A stretch of 64,000 nt of DNA from Simiduia agarivorans SA1 = DSM 21679 (GTDB lineage Bacteria; Pseudomonadota; Gammaproteobacteria; Pseudomonadales; Cellvibrionaceae): NCBI RefSeq assembly GCF_000305785.2, contig NC_018868.3:186001-250000 (forward strand), written 5' to 3'. The translations under genes and the position numbers were made by a program. How positions within the stretch are numbered: position 1 is the first letter of the stretch; every line of letters starts with the position of its first letter. Shown here in pieces: positions 14,825 through 24,210 of the stretch. Under the pieces are notes generated by a model that saw only the letters and a program-made list of their open reading frames with translations, had not been told where the DNA came from and searched no databases.

Positions 14825-15937
14825 ATGAATACAGGTGCAGCACTGGATTTTGGATGGGTGAAAACCCTGGTGCCATTGAAGTCCATGGGTGACCCCCATT
14901 TGCTTGAGTTGCTTCAGCATTGTCCTGTACAGGCTGTATTCAAAGGGCAGCGTCTGTTTGAAGCGGGTAGTTACGATCGTCAGCACATTTATTTGTTACA
15001 CGGCGATGTTGAATATCGTTGGAATGATGGCCGGACAGAGCTGGTAAAAGGTCGGGCGACACTGTTTCCATTAATGCATGAACAACCCAGACCTTGCACG
15101 GCGACCGCGCTGACGGATTGCTCTGTGTTGCGAATCAATAGTGAGCAGCTGGATAAGCTGCTGACCTGGAGTCAGGTCGCAGAATACCTGCAGATCGATG
15201 TGGCGTATCAGCCCGAACTCGATGAAGATGCTGATTGGATGCTGACTGTGCTCAGATCCAATTTGTTTTTTAAGGTCCCTCCCACCAATATCGGTGATAT
15301 TTTTTCTCGCCTCAAACCGGAAACGGTGGATGCAGGGCAGGTCATTCTGCGTCAGGGAGAGGTCGGTGACCGTTGTTATTTCATCAAAGAGGGGCAGGCG
15401 CAGGTGCTGCGCTCACCCGACGGTGTGCAAAAGCCGCAACCCATTGCAGATATCGGTCCGGGGCGTTGCTTTGGTGAGGATGCCTTGGTGCATGAAACAG
15501 TGCGCAATGCCACGGTGAAAATGACCTCGGACGGCGTGCTCATGGTTATGTCCAAACCAGATTTTATCCACCTGTTAAAAGAGCCCGAGGTCAATTCATT
15601 GCCCCTGTCGGCATTAGAGACGGCAACGGGCGATGCCACCTTGATCGATGTGCGCACAGACGAAGAGTACAGTCGCGGGCATTTGCCGGCAGCGGTTAAT
15701 ATTCCTGTCAGTTTGCTGCGCCTGAAAACCCGGCAGTTGGTCAAAGATCACACCTATCTATTGTACTGTGACACTGGCCGCCGCTCCCATGCCGCGACCC
15801 ACCTGTTGCAAAAACTCGGCTACAAGGTCAGTTATTTGCAGCGGGGAGTGGGGCAGGATTTGGCTTTGTGGCGTTCGCTTTCAGAGGAAACGGGCGACTA
15901 TATTTTGCGGGATGGGGTTTCTCAGCGCTCGGCGTGA
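14825..15937 (+). CDS. protein with two cyclic-nucleotide-binding domains and a rhodanese domain
   Basis: A 370-residue cytoplasmic protein. Residues about 20-125 form a degenerate CNB domain without the FGE phosphate-cassette. Residues about 145-260 form a second CNB domain that keeps CFGEDALVHETVRNATV, including the Glu and Arg that hold the cyclic phosphate in CAP-type domains. Residues about 275-365 are a rhodanese domain with IDVRTDEEYSRGHLPAAVNI and the active-site loop CDTGRRSH carrying the catalytic Cys. It could couple cNMP sensing to sulphur transfer or thiol chemistry. There is no DNA-binding helix-turn-helix. The ATG at 14825 is preferred over the TTG at 14813. Confidence 0.8.
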   Translation: MNTGAALDFGWVKTLVPLKSMGDPHLLELLQHCPVQAVFKGQRLFEAGSYDRQHIYLLHGDVEYRWNDGRTELVKGRATLFPLMHEQPRPCTATALTDCSVLRINSEQLDKLLTWSQVAEYLQIDVAYQPELDEDADWMLTVLRSNLFFKVPPTNIGDIFSRLKPETVDAGQVILRQGEVGDRCYFIKEGQAQVLRSPDGVQKPQPIADIGPGRCFGEDALVHETVRNATVKMTSDGVLMVMSKPDFIHLLKEPEVNSLPLSALETATGDATLIDVRTDEEYSRGHLPAAVNIPVSLLRLKTRQLVKDHTYLLYCDTGRRSHAATHLLQKLGYKVSYLQRGVGQDLALWRSLSEETGDYILRDGVSQRSA

Positions 15938-15938
15938 T

Positions 15939-16829
15939 TCAATAACCTTCGAGTTCGGGCCAGCTGTCAGGTACTATAAACAACCGTTGCTGGCCGCTGG
16001 CGGTACTGTACTCATACAAGTGCGCGCGCGGGTGCGCGCGATGCCAATCGGCAATGCTTGATTTGTCTATGACGACTGGCGTTTCCGGTATCTTTCCCTT
16101 CGCATGCCCGGCGGCATCGAATTTCGTCTCCGGTGCGCCGGCTATCCAATAGAACTTAGGCAGCCAAAGCAGTTGCTCAGGCAGTTGTGCGGCCAATGCC
16201 GCCAGCTCTGACAGACGGCACCAGTGGCCCGTATGGGTGTGATGGTGCGGTTGTGCATTCAGGGCGGGAGTGAACAACCAGCCCTGCATCATGATGCGTG
16301 CATCCAGATTGTCTTGTGTGAGTGCCGGATACGGCGGGGTGATCAGATCCTGGTTCAGCAGTGCCCGCGTGTCTGCATGGGCAAGTAGCCGGGATTGAGC
16401 ATGCCGCATGTGATCCAGCTTTCGGCCCAGTCGATCCTTGGCGTTCGGGCCGATCCAATCCATGGGATTGCTGGCAGAACCGGCCAACAGATAGAATTTT
16501 ATGGCCACCTCCAGATGTGTATAGCGTTTGCTTGCGCTATCCCAGAGCAAAAAGTCCAGCGCGCCAAGGGTTTTGCCCTGGCGGTTCAATTGAAAGTCAC
16601 AGGCGAGTAACGTGGTGGATTGATGGGATTCGATCAGCACCTGCCACAGCATTTCGTAGTAGTGTCCCAGTCGATGGCTGGTGCGCTGGCGCCAGATCGC
16701 CTCGACCCGCGCGATTAACGCTTCATCGGACGTCGGCGACGCACAGGGGCGTTGCCCAACCAGCGGTTCGCTGGTTCTGCACCAATGCAGATCGCGCATT
16801 ATTTGTTCCGGGGCGAGGCGGGGTGCCAT
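15939..16829 (-). CDS. DUF1853 family protein
   Basis: A 296-residue protein of the DUF1853 family. The central segment TLGALDFLLWD followed by THLEVAIKFYL has the Asp...Glu-X-Lys spacing of the PD-(D/E)XK nuclease fold, and GPNAKDRLGRKLDHM is a family hallmark. Nuclease activity has not, to my knowledge, been demonstrated. It is divergent from nadK (60 bp between starts) and convergent with the rhodanese protein (1 bp between stops). Confidence 0.8.
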   Translation of the reverse strand: MAPRLAPEQIMRDLHWCRTSEPLVGQRPCASPTSDEALIARVEAIWRQRTSHRLGHYYEMLWQVLIESHQSTTLLACDFQLNRQGKTLGALDFLLWDSASKRYTHLEVAIKFYLLAGSASNPMDWIGPNAKDRLGRKLDHMRHAQSRLLAHADTRALLNQDLITPPYPALTQDNLDARIMMQGWLFTPALNAQPHHHTHTGHWCRLSELAALAAQLPEQLLWLPKFYWIAGAPETKFDAAGHAKGKIPETPVVIDKSSIADWHRAHPRAHLYEYSTASGQQRLFIVPDSWPELEGY

Positions 16830-16889
16830 GGTGGGCCTTTTGGGTGCTCGGCGTTATACTGTGTTTCCAAGGTAGTCGAGTGTCAAGGT

Positions 16890-17771
16890 ATGGCGGAATT
16901 TTCCACAATCGGACTCATCGGTCGTTTAGGCGGCGATAGGGCGGTATATACGTTAAAGCGCCTGATTAAATTTCTCGAGCGCGAAAACAAGCATGTGCTA
17001 CTCGACGATAGCCTGAGCCGGGTCCTGCCCGATCACGCCTGTGAATCGGTGTCCCGCGAGCAGTTGGGCCAGCGTGCCGACCTGGTGATTGTGGTGGGCG
17101 GTGATGGCAGCTTGCTTGGCGCTGCGCGTTCGTTGGCGCGCTACAAGGTACCGGTTCTGGGTGTAAACCGCGGTCGTTTGGGGTTTCTCACCGACATCTC
17201 CCCCGACGATATCGACGAAAAAGTCTCTGAAGTGCTGGCCGGCAAGTTCATGATGGAGTCGCGTTTTTTGCTGGATATGGCGGTGACCCGCAACGGTAAA
17301 CCGGTAGGTCAGGGCGACGCGTTGAATGACGTGGTGCTGCATCCCGGGCAGTTTATCCGCATGATCGAATTTGAGCTGTATATCGATGGTCAATTTGTGT
17401 ACAGCCAGCGTTCCGATGGTCTGATTGTGTCCACGCCAACCGGCAGCACAGCCTATGCACTCAGCGGCGGGGGGCCCATCATGCACCCCCGGTTAGAAGC
17501 CATTGTTCTGGTGCCCATGAACCCCCACACATTATCCAGCAGGCCGATCGTGGTCGATGGCAATAGCGAAATTAAAATTTTGATTGGCGATCACAATACC
17601 ACGTCACCGCATGTCACCTGTGACGGCCAAACGCATGTGGTTGCCGAACCGGGTGATGAAATTCATATCCACAAAAAACCACATCGGTTGCAATTGATTC
17701 ATCCGCTCAACCACAACTTTTACGAAACCTGTAGAACTAAACTGGGATGGGGTAGCCACCTGGTGGATTAA
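16890..17771 (+). CDS. nadK: NAD kinase
   Basis: A 293-residue NAD kinase that makes NADP+ from NAD+ and ATP. The diacylglycerol-kinase-like signature VVGGDGSLLGAAR is at about 69-80, with the catalytic Asp in GGDG, followed by GVNRGRLGFLTD. The NAD-binding STPTGSTAYALSGGGP segment is near 185. The ATG at 16890 gives the usual family length; the open frame extends upstream into the DUF1853 region and should not be used. It heads a run of six same-strand genes ending in pepN. Confidence 0.95.
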   Translation: MAEFSTIGLIGRLGGDRAVYTLKRLIKFLERENKHVLLDDSLSRVLPDHACESVSREQLGQRADLVIVVGGDGSLLGAARSLARYKVPVLGVNRGRLGFLTDISPDDIDEKVSEVLAGKFMMESRFLLDMAVTRNGKPVGQGDALNDVVLHPGQFIRMIEFELYIDGQFVYSQRSDGLIVSTPTGSTAYALSGGGPIMHPRLEAIVLVPMNPHTLSSRPIVVDGNSEIKILIGDHNTTSPHVTCDGQTHVVAEPGDEIHIHKKPHRLQLIHPLNHNFYETCRTKLGWGSHLVD

Positions 17772-17783
17772 TGCGGTAATACC

Positions 17784-18755
17784 ATGGCAGAGGTCTGTGT
17801 CCAGAGCCCGCAGGGCTACGATATTATCGGTGATGTGCACGGTTGCGCAGATGCGCTGGTGCGCCTGCTGGATAAGCTCGGCTATCACGAAATAAACGGC
17901 GTATTCTGTCATCCCCATCGTCAGGCTATTTTCGCGGGCGATATTCTCGATCGCGGTCCCGGTATTCGTGAGGCCTTGGCCATCGTAAAGCGTATGTGCG
18001 ATGCAGGTTATGCGCGCATGATAATGGGTAATCATGAATTTGACGCGATCGGTTATCACACCAAGGCGCCGGCCGACTCCGGTCGTAATTATCTACGGGA
18101 ACACACTGAACGACATACGCGCCTGATTGCAGAAACGCTGGCCCAATTCGAAGATCATCCGCAAGAATGGCAGGATTATCTGGCGTGGTTTAAATCCCTG
18201 CCGCTTTTTATCGAGCATCCGAATTTCCGTGTAGTGCACGCCTATTGGGATCAGCCCTTGATCGATGAAATGATCACGCGTTACGGCGGGCCCTGCATAA
18301 ATGATGATTTTATTGCCGCTACGGCCGATCAGACCTCATTTGAATGGCGCTGTATTTCGCGCCTCACCCGGGGTGCGGATCTACCGCTGCCCGAGGGCCA
18401 CGCTATGGTCAGCGCAGAAGGATTCGAGCGTCGCTCGTTTAGGGCCAGATTCTGGGGCAGGAAACCCAAAACCTATGGAGAGCTGGCGTTTCAACCCGAT
18501 CCTTTGCCAGAGCACATCGCCAGTCAGCCTCTGGAGCCTAACGATGATTTTCAATTGGTCCGTTACGGGCGCAATGAACGCCCGCTGTTTGTTGGCCATT
18601 ACTGGCTGTCTGGCAGGCCGGCACCGGTGACGGATAATCTGGCCTGCCTTGATTACAGCGCCGTTAAATACGGTCGTCTGGTGGCTTATTCCTTCGACAA
18701 TGAAACCCAGCTGGATGCCAATAAATACACTTGGGTCCACGTGGACAATCCCTAG
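17784..18755 (+). CDS. metallophosphoesterase (calcineurin-like)
   Basis: A 323-residue protein with the metal-binding motifs of PPP-type phosphoesterases in order: GDVHG (about 17-21), GDILDRGP (about 52-59) and GNHEFDA (about 82-88), and later histidines in VVHAYWD and FVGHYW. It resembles bacterial PrpE/PrpA-like diadenosine-tetraphosphate or protein phosphatases; the substrate is unknown. It starts 12 bp after nadK and precedes the rhomboid gene by 8 bp. Confidence 0.8.
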   Translation: MAEVCVQSPQGYDIIGDVHGCADALVRLLDKLGYHEINGVFCHPHRQAIFAGDILDRGPGIREALAIVKRMCDAGYARMIMGNHEFDAIGYHTKAPADSGRNYLREHTERHTRLIAETLAQFEDHPQEWQDYLAWFKSLPLFIEHPNFRVVHAYWDQPLIDEMITRYGGPCINDDFIAATADQTSFEWRCISRLTRGADLPLPEGHAMVSAEGFERRSFRARFWGRKPKTYGELAFQPDPLPEHIASQPLEPNDDFQLVRYGRNERPLFVGHYWLSGRPAPVTDNLACLDYSAVKYGRLVAYSFDNETQLDANKYTWVHVDNP

Positions 18756-18763
18756 GTTTTATT

Positions 18764-19645
18764 GTGAATTGGTATCCCGCTAAGCGGTTTGCATTGCAGC
18801 AGGATCTGCGGCCTTATTTGCAGGCCTTTCAACGCCGTGGATTTCAGGTGCACGTCACCGAAGACGCCGGAGATCAGGTTTTGTGGTTAAACCAGCCCGT
18901 GACTGAAGATGAACTGAATGAGGTGTTGCGCACCGCTGAGCCACATTACACCCCACCTGAAACCGAACGCCGACGTGGTGTGTCGCCTCTGACTATTGCC
19001 AGGCTCTTGCGAGGTCAGCCGCTCACATTGTTACTCATTCTTTGCAGTGTTTTGGGTGCGCTTCCGACCGCGTGGGACGGAGGCTGGAGTCTGGTGCGGA
19101 TTCTGAGTTTCACCGATATCGGAGCATCACAAGGCAGGTTGTATTTTTCCGATCTGACCAGTGTATTGCGCCAAGGCGAGTGGTGGCGGCTGCTTACGCC
19201 GATGTTTTTACATTTTGGTGTGTTGCATGTGCTGTTCAACAGCTTGTGGGTTTGGGAATTGGGTCGCCGTATAGAGCGAATGCAATCGTGGCGCCGGTTG
19301 CTGTTAGTGGTTACCGTCACCTCCCTGGGCGCTAATCTGCTGCAGTATGCGCTCTCCGGTCCTTCGCTTTTTGGTGGCATGTCGGGCGTGGTGTATGGGC
19401 TGGTGGGTTACATCGCACTTTGGCAACGGCTTGAAGGTCAACACAGCTTCAATGTCAGTCCGGCGCTTCTGGGATTTATGCTGTTGTTTCTGGTGCTTGG
19501 TTTTACCGGTACGGTGGATATTTTTATTGATGGCGCCGTAGCCAATGGCGCACATTTGGGCGGGCTCTTGTCCGGTGTGGGTTTGGCGGCGACTCTTCTC
19601 CTGATTAAACGAATAGTGCTAACGCGTAAAGGTAGCGAACGATGA
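18764..19645 (+). CDS. rhomboid-family intramembrane serine protease (GlpG-like)
   Basis: About 293 residues. A cytoplasmic N-terminal domain (1-85) resembling GlpG precedes six predicted membrane helices. The catalytic Ser lies in FGGMSGVVYGL (GxSG) and the catalytic His in ANGAHLGGLLSG; HFGVLHVLFNSLWVWELG is the family HxxxN segment. It cleaves transmembrane segments of membrane proteins; substrates are unknown. The start is taken as GTG 18764, 8 bp after the phosphoesterase stop, with AGG upstream. The stop overlaps the next ATG as ATGA. Confidence 0.85.
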   Translation: MNWYPAKRFALQQDLRPYLQAFQRRGFQVHVTEDAGDQVLWLNQPVTEDELNEVLRTAEPHYTPPETERRRGVSPLTIARLLRGQPLTLLLILCSVLGALPTAWDGGWSLVRILSFTDIGASQGRLYFSDLTSVLRQGEWWRLLTPMFLHFGVLHVLFNSLWVWELGRRIERMQSWRRLLLVVTVTSLGANLLQYALSGPSLFGGMSGVVYGLVGYIALWQRLEGQHSFNVSPALLGFMLLFLVLGFTGTVDIFIDGAVANGAHLGGLLSGVGLAATLLLIKRIVLTRKGSER

Positions 19646-19911
19646 ATTATGAGCAATTGTTGGATTCACTGACGCCCGAGATTTACCAGAATCTCAAACG
19701 GGCGGTTGAGCTGGGCAAGTGGCCGGATGGCCGGGTGTTGAGTGCAGACCAAAAAGAGACGTGCATGCAGGCCATCATCGCGTACGAGCATAAACACCTG
19801 CCTCCCGAGCAACACACGGGCTACATCCCGCCAAAGAACCATGATCATTGTGGTGGCGAAGGTGATGTCGCTGAGCCCGAGGCCGAAAAACCGTTAACCT
19901 GGAAACATTGA
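19642..19911 (+). CDS. DUF1315 family protein (YeaC-like)
   Basis: An 89-residue acidic protein whose first 55 residues match the YeaC pattern: LTPEIYQNLKRAVELGKWPDGRVLSADQKE is split by me only to note TPEIYQ, AVELGKWPDG and the later Cys. The C-terminal third is variable and His-rich (NHDHCGG). Function unknown. Coupled at both ends: ATGA with the rhomboid gene and TGATG with the DUF2797 gene. Confidence 0.85.
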   Translation: MNYEQLLDSLTPEIYQNLKRAVELGKWPDGRVLSADQKETCMQAIIAYEHKHLPPEQHTGYIPPKNHDHCGGEGDVAEPEAEKPLTWKH

Positions 19912-20750
19912 TGGAAGTAAAGCTGAAAGGCTGCATTGAAAAAATGCGGGCTGAATTATCGAGCGATGGCAAGGTCAGCTATTTTTTTCGTTTGTCCGCA
20001 GGCGAGTTACCGATGGCCGATCTGTTGGGTAAGTCAATACAGCTGGAATTCAGCGGGCAGATAGCCTGTATTCATTGCGGTGCCGGCACCAATAAGAGCT
20101 TCAGTCAGGGCTACTGCTTTACCTGTTTTAATCAATTGGCTCAATGCGACCGCTGTATAATGAGCCCCGAGTTGTGCCACTTTCATGCCGGTACCTGCAG
20201 GGAGCCGGATTGGGCCCAGACATTTTGTATGACCGATCATTTGGTTTATCTCGCAAACGCGTCCGGGGTGAAAGTGGGTATTACCCGGATCAATCAGATT
20301 CCCACCCGCTGGATTGATCAGGGGGCCATTGAGGCTGTGCCGCTGTACCGCGTGGCTACACGGCAACTCTCCGGCTTGGTTGAGGCCGCTGCCAAAACCC
20401 ACGTGGCAGATAAAACCAACTGGCGGCTCATGTTGAAAAACGCCCAGCCGGACACCTGTTTAAAGACTGCGGCCGCAGACTTGCAGGCAAAGCTGATGCC
20501 GGCGGTGCAAACCTTACAAAGCCAGTATGGGTTGCAGGCGGTACAGGCCGTACGTAATCCAGACAGTGTTTCCCTGAGTTATCCGGTGTTGCAATACCCG
20601 GACAAAGTGTCGACCCTGAATCCGGAAAAAACACCGTTGGTGAGCGGCCGACTGGAGGGTATCAGGGGGCAGTACCTATTACTGGATTCAGGTGTTATCA
20701 ATATCCGAAAATTTTCCGGCTACGAGCTGGCATTGAGTGTAGGGGCCTAA
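19911..20750 (+). CDS. DUF2797 family protein with zinc-ribbon-like cysteines
   Basis: A 279-residue protein of the DUF2797 family. Between residues 45 and 105 there are several Cys pairs (CIHCG, CFTCF, CDRC, a CHFH group and a further Cys) expected to bind zinc. The following VYLANASGVKVGITR resembles a GIY-YIG-like strand pattern, a similarity that is only suggestive. Function unknown. ATG 19911 overlaps the preceding TGA, and its own stop abuts the pepN ATG with no gap. Confidence 0.75.
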   Translation: MEVKLKGCIEKMRAELSSDGKVSYFFRLSAGELPMADLLGKSIQLEFSGQIACIHCGAGTNKSFSQGYCFTCFNQLAQCDRCIMSPELCHFHAGTCREPDWAQTFCMTDHLVYLANASGVKVGITRINQIPTRWIDQGAIEAVPLYRVATRQLSGLVEAAAKTHVADKTNWRLMLKNAQPDTCLKTAAADLQAKLMPAVQTLQSQYGLQAVQAVRNPDSVSLSYPVLQYPDKVSTLNPEKTPLVSGRLEGIRGQYLLLDSGVINIRKFSGYELALSVGA

Positions 20751-23363
20751 ATGAGCGAGCCAAAAGTCATTTATCTGAAGGACTATCAACCACCTGCATT
20801 TGCCATTGAACAAACCCAGTTGAATTTTGACATCGGGCCTGACAGTGTCATCGTGTCGTCCCGGCTGCGGGTAGTGCCCTGTGGCTCAGACACTGATCTG
20901 GTTCTGCAGGGGGAAAATCTGACCACGCTGGCTGTCAGTCTGGATGGGGTGCCCGTGGACGCGGCACGCATGACCGAAACGGAGTCCACGCTGACTGTCA
21001 GAGGCATTGACTCCGCCTGCTGGCTTGAAACCCGGGTAGCAATAGACCCCTGGGGCAACAGCTCTTTGGAAGGACTGTACAAATCCCGAACCATGTTTTG
21101 TACGCAGTGTGAAGCTGAGGGATTCCGTAAAATCACCTGGTTTCTGGATCGGCCCGATGTGCTGAGCGTGTACACCACGCGGGTAGAAGCCGACAAGTCT
21201 GACTGTCCGATCTTATTATCCAATGGCAATTGCATTAACCGGGGGGATTTGTCCGATGGCAGGCACTTTGCCGAATGGCATGATCCTCATCCCAAACCCA
21301 GCTATTTGTTTGCCTTAGTGGCCGGCGATCTGGAATGCGTGACGGATGAATTTGTCACCGTTTCAGGCCGGCGTGTGGTCATAGAGGTCTATGTAGAGCC
21401 CAAAGACCTCGATAAGTGTGCACATGCCATAGCTTCGTTGAAACGCGCGATGCGATGGGATGAAGAAAAGTATGGGCGCGAATACGATCTGGATTGCTAC
21501 ATGATTGTGGCCGTCGATGATTTCAACATGGGGGCGATGGAAAACAAGGGACTCAATATTTTCAATACTTCCTGTGTCTTGGCGCATCCTGCGACCACCA
21601 CTGATGCTGGTTTTCAGCGCGTAGAAGCAGTCGTTGCCCACGAGTATTTTCACAACTGGTCGGGCAATCGGGTGACGTGCCGGGATTGGTTTCAATTGAG
21701 TCTGAAAGAAGGCTTTACGGTGTACCGCGATGCCTGTTTTTCGGCGGATATGAATTCTGCCACGGTTAAACGCATCGAGGATGTCAATCTACTGCGCAGT
21801 GCCCAATTTGCGGAAGACGCCGGTCCGCTGGCGCATGCGGTGCGACCGGCATCGTTTATTGAAATCTCCAATTTTTATACGCTGACTATTTATGAGAAGG
21901 GCGCTGAAATCGTCCGCATGCTTGCAAATATGCTGGGCCCGGAAACGTTCAGGCAAGCCACCGATCGCTACTTCGAGCGATTTGATGGTCAGGCGGTTAC
22001 CTGCGATGATTTTCTCTCGGTAATGGAGGAGGTCAGCGGCAGGGATTTGTCCCGCTTTGCTCGCTGGTATTCTCAGGCCGGTACGCCGGTGATTGACGTG
22101 CAGGATGAGTATAATGCCGAGTCGCAAATCTACCGGATGACGTTGCGCCAAAGCTGCCGACCAACCCCTGAAACACCCGATAAACAACCCTTTCATATAC
22201 CGGTACGCATAGGGTTGCTGGGCGAGGCGGGTGCTCTGGCACTGTATTGTGACCAGTTGGCCACGCAGGAGTTGGCGGATAACACCGACGTTGTTCTGGA
22301 GCTCACTGATACTGAGCAGACCTTTGTGTTTACCCGGGTACCCGAGCGCCCGGTGCCGTCACTGTGCCGGAATTTTTCGGCGCCCGTGCATGTGCGTTAT
22401 CCCTATGATGAGCCCGCATTGGTCCAGTTACTGGCCCGGGATGATGACCTGTTCAATCGTTGGCAGGCGTCGCAGGAAATTGCAATCCGCCACATTGCGG
22501 CTGAACTGGATGGCAATCCCCTGTCAATGGATCGCTGGACTGGCGCGCTGGAGCAATGTCTTGCAGATGCCGCTTTGGATAGTGCGGTGATGGCGGAGCT
22601 TCTGCATTTACCCACCATGAGTTATCTCATTGACCGGTTGGAAGGCCATGATGTTCTGGCATTGCATGCGGCGCGAAAGACGGTTGAGGAAAAGCTGGCC
22701 ATCGCGTTAAAACCAAGACTGCATAAAGCGCTACAGGCCTACCATCCGCCCGCACAATATCAACCGGAAGCTGGCCAGATCGCGCGGCGTTCTCTGCGGA
22801 ATGTGGCGGCCAGGCTTTGTGTGATTGCCGGGTGGGAGCAGGCGGCAGATTGGATCGAGGCCCAGGTGCGTGCGGCAACCAATATGACCGATCAACTGGC
22901 TGCTTTGCGTATGTCGTTACTATTGCCCGATGCCGATGTGTCTGCACGCTGTCTGGATTATTTCTTCCAGCAGTGGTCGCACGAAGCGCTTGTGGTTAAT
23001 CAATGGTTGGCCGTTCAGGCGGCCGATGAGCGCGGCGATACTCTGGTCCGTCTCCAGCGCCTGACCGAAACCGCAGGGTTTCAATGGGGGAACCCCAACA
23101 AGGTCAGGGCGTTGGTGGGCACCTTTGCCGGTCAGAATTATCCCCAGTTTCACCGCAATGACGGCCAAGGCTACCAGTGGCTGGCCGACGTGGTGGGTAA
23201 ACTGGATCAGTCCAATCCCCAGCTGGCATCGCGCCTGGTGACGCCTTTGACCCGGTGGAAGCAGTATGGCGCGCGCGGCACTGCAATGCGCAATGCCTTG
23301 CAGGGGTTGGCGGGACAGGATCTGAGTCGGGACCTGTACGAAGTGGTGCATAAAGCGCTCTAG
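20751..23363 (+). CDS. pepN: aminopeptidase N
   Basis: An 870-residue M1-family zinc aminopeptidase of normal length. The substrate motif GAMEN is at about residue 260, the zinc ligands H297-E-x-x-H301 in HEYFHNWSGNR and the third ligand Glu in LKEGFTVYRD about 19 residues on. It removes N-terminal residues from peptides in the cytoplasm, the last step of protein turnover. Last gene of the nadK-led run, directly abutting the DUF2797 stop. No hairpin terminator follows. Confidence 0.95.
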   Translation: MSEPKVIYLKDYQPPAFAIEQTQLNFDIGPDSVIVSSRLRVVPCGSDTDLVLQGENLTTLAVSLDGVPVDAARMTETESTLTVRGIDSACWLETRVAIDPWGNSSLEGLYKSRTMFCTQCEAEGFRKITWFLDRPDVLSVYTTRVEADKSDCPILLSNGNCINRGDLSDGRHFAEWHDPHPKPSYLFALVAGDLECVTDEFVTVSGRRVVIEVYVEPKDLDKCAHAIASLKRAMRWDEEKYGREYDLDCYMIVAVDDFNMGAMENKGLNIFNTSCVLAHPATTTDAGFQRVEAVVAHEYFHNWSGNRVTCRDWFQLSLKEGFTVYRDACFSADMNSATVKRIEDVNLLRSAQFAEDAGPLAHAVRPASFIEISNFYTLTIYEKGAEIVRMLANMLGPETFRQATDRYFERFDGQAVTCDDFLSVMEEVSGRDLSRFARWYSQAGTPVIDVQDEYNAESQIYRMTLRQSCRPTPETPDKQPFHIPVRIGLLGEAGALALYCDQLATQELADNTDVVLELTDTEQTFVFTRVPERPVPSLCRNFSAPVHVRYPYDEPALVQLLARDDDLFNRWQASQEIAIRHIAAELDGNPLSMDRWTGALEQCLADAALDSAVMAELLHLPTMSYLIDRLEGHDVLALHAARKTVEEKLAIALKPRLHKALQAYHPPAQYQPEAGQIARRSLRNVAARLCVIAGWEQAADWIEAQVRAATNMTDQLAALRMSLLLPDADVSARCLDYFFQQWSHEALVVNQWLAVQAADERGDTLVRLQRLTETAGFQWGNPNKVRALVGTFAGQNYPQFHRNDGQGYQWLADVVGKLDQSNPQLASRLVTPLTRWKQYGARGTAMRNALQGLAGQDLSRDLYEVVHKAL

Positions 23364-23493
23364 GGTTTTAGTTGGTACCTTGGTGCATGGAGCGGCATTG
23401 GGGTCAGAGGCTGTGGTATATTGCTTAGTTATGGCAAGTTACGCGCAGACGGAACTGCTGATCTGAAGGATTTGATGTGAGGGGAGATAGAAA

Positions 23494-24207
23494 GTGGGCA
23501 AGAAATTCCTGCTTGTTATGCTTTTAGGGAGCCTGGCTTTGCCTGCTTTGGCCGGTAAGTTATATAAAATTGTGGATGAAAACGGCAATGTGACGTTTTC
23601 CCAGTTTCCGCCTAAAGAAAAAAGCGAGAACACCACGGTCGAAGGTGTGGAAGTCAATTCCGGTGGAAAAGCTGCGTTGAGAGAAGTGGGCAACCGGGTT
23701 TATTGTGGCGATATGGTCGTGTCTTACCGTTCCACTTCGAGCTCAGATCGCTATGCGGAGCGACGGGCGGAATCCTTAAGGGAAGATGTGCGCTACTGGC
23801 AGGAACGGCTCAACCGGTTGGAGCGCAATGCCAGCGAGCGGTCGAGAGATAAGCTCTCTTCCGGCGGAGGCTATGGTATTTCCAGAACTGCTGAGCGCAA
23901 CAGCAATTATCAGGAACAAATGCAGGAAGACATAGAAGAGATGCGTGAGCTGCGCTGCGCGCTCGCGTGGGCGCAAGACAGCCAAAGCACCCAGGTTACC
24001 GCAGCCACCGAAGGCCGGTCTGAAACCAGTCGTCTGCAGGATGTGCGCGCGGGCTTGGAGCGGGACATGGAGCAGACCTGTGGCCGTGAACCCCTGCTGG
24101 ATCCCACCGACTCAACCAACGCGCTCAAACGCCGGCAATGGCGTGCCTGCACGAAAAAATTCCGCAAAGGGCTTGATGACGTAGATAACGAATTGCGGTA
24201 TCGATAA
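23494..24207 (+). CDS. DUF4124 domain protein, periplasmic
   Basis: A 237-residue exported protein. A signal peptide (FLLVMLLGSLALPALA) precedes a DUF4124 domain, whose hallmark is YKIVDENGNVTFSQFPP at about residues 22-40. The rest is a charged helical region (about 90-170) with scattered cysteines. DUF4124 proteins are common in gammaproteobacteria, and their role is unknown. The start is a GTG with GGGGAGA 6-10 nt upstream. It is convergent with the pilin gene, with 3 bp between stops. Confidence 0.75.
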   Translation: MGKKFLLVMLLGSLALPALAGKLYKIVDENGNVTFSQFPPKEKSENTTVEGVEVNSGGKAALREVGNRVYCGDMVVSYRSTSSSDRYAERRAESLREDVRYWQERLNRLERNASERSRDKLSSGGGYGISRTAERNSNYQEQMQEDIEEMRELRCALAWAQDSQSTQVTAATEGRSETSRLQDVRAGLERDMEQTCGREPLLDPTDSTNALKRRQWRACTKKFRKGLDDVDNELRYR

Positions 24208-24210
24208 ACG

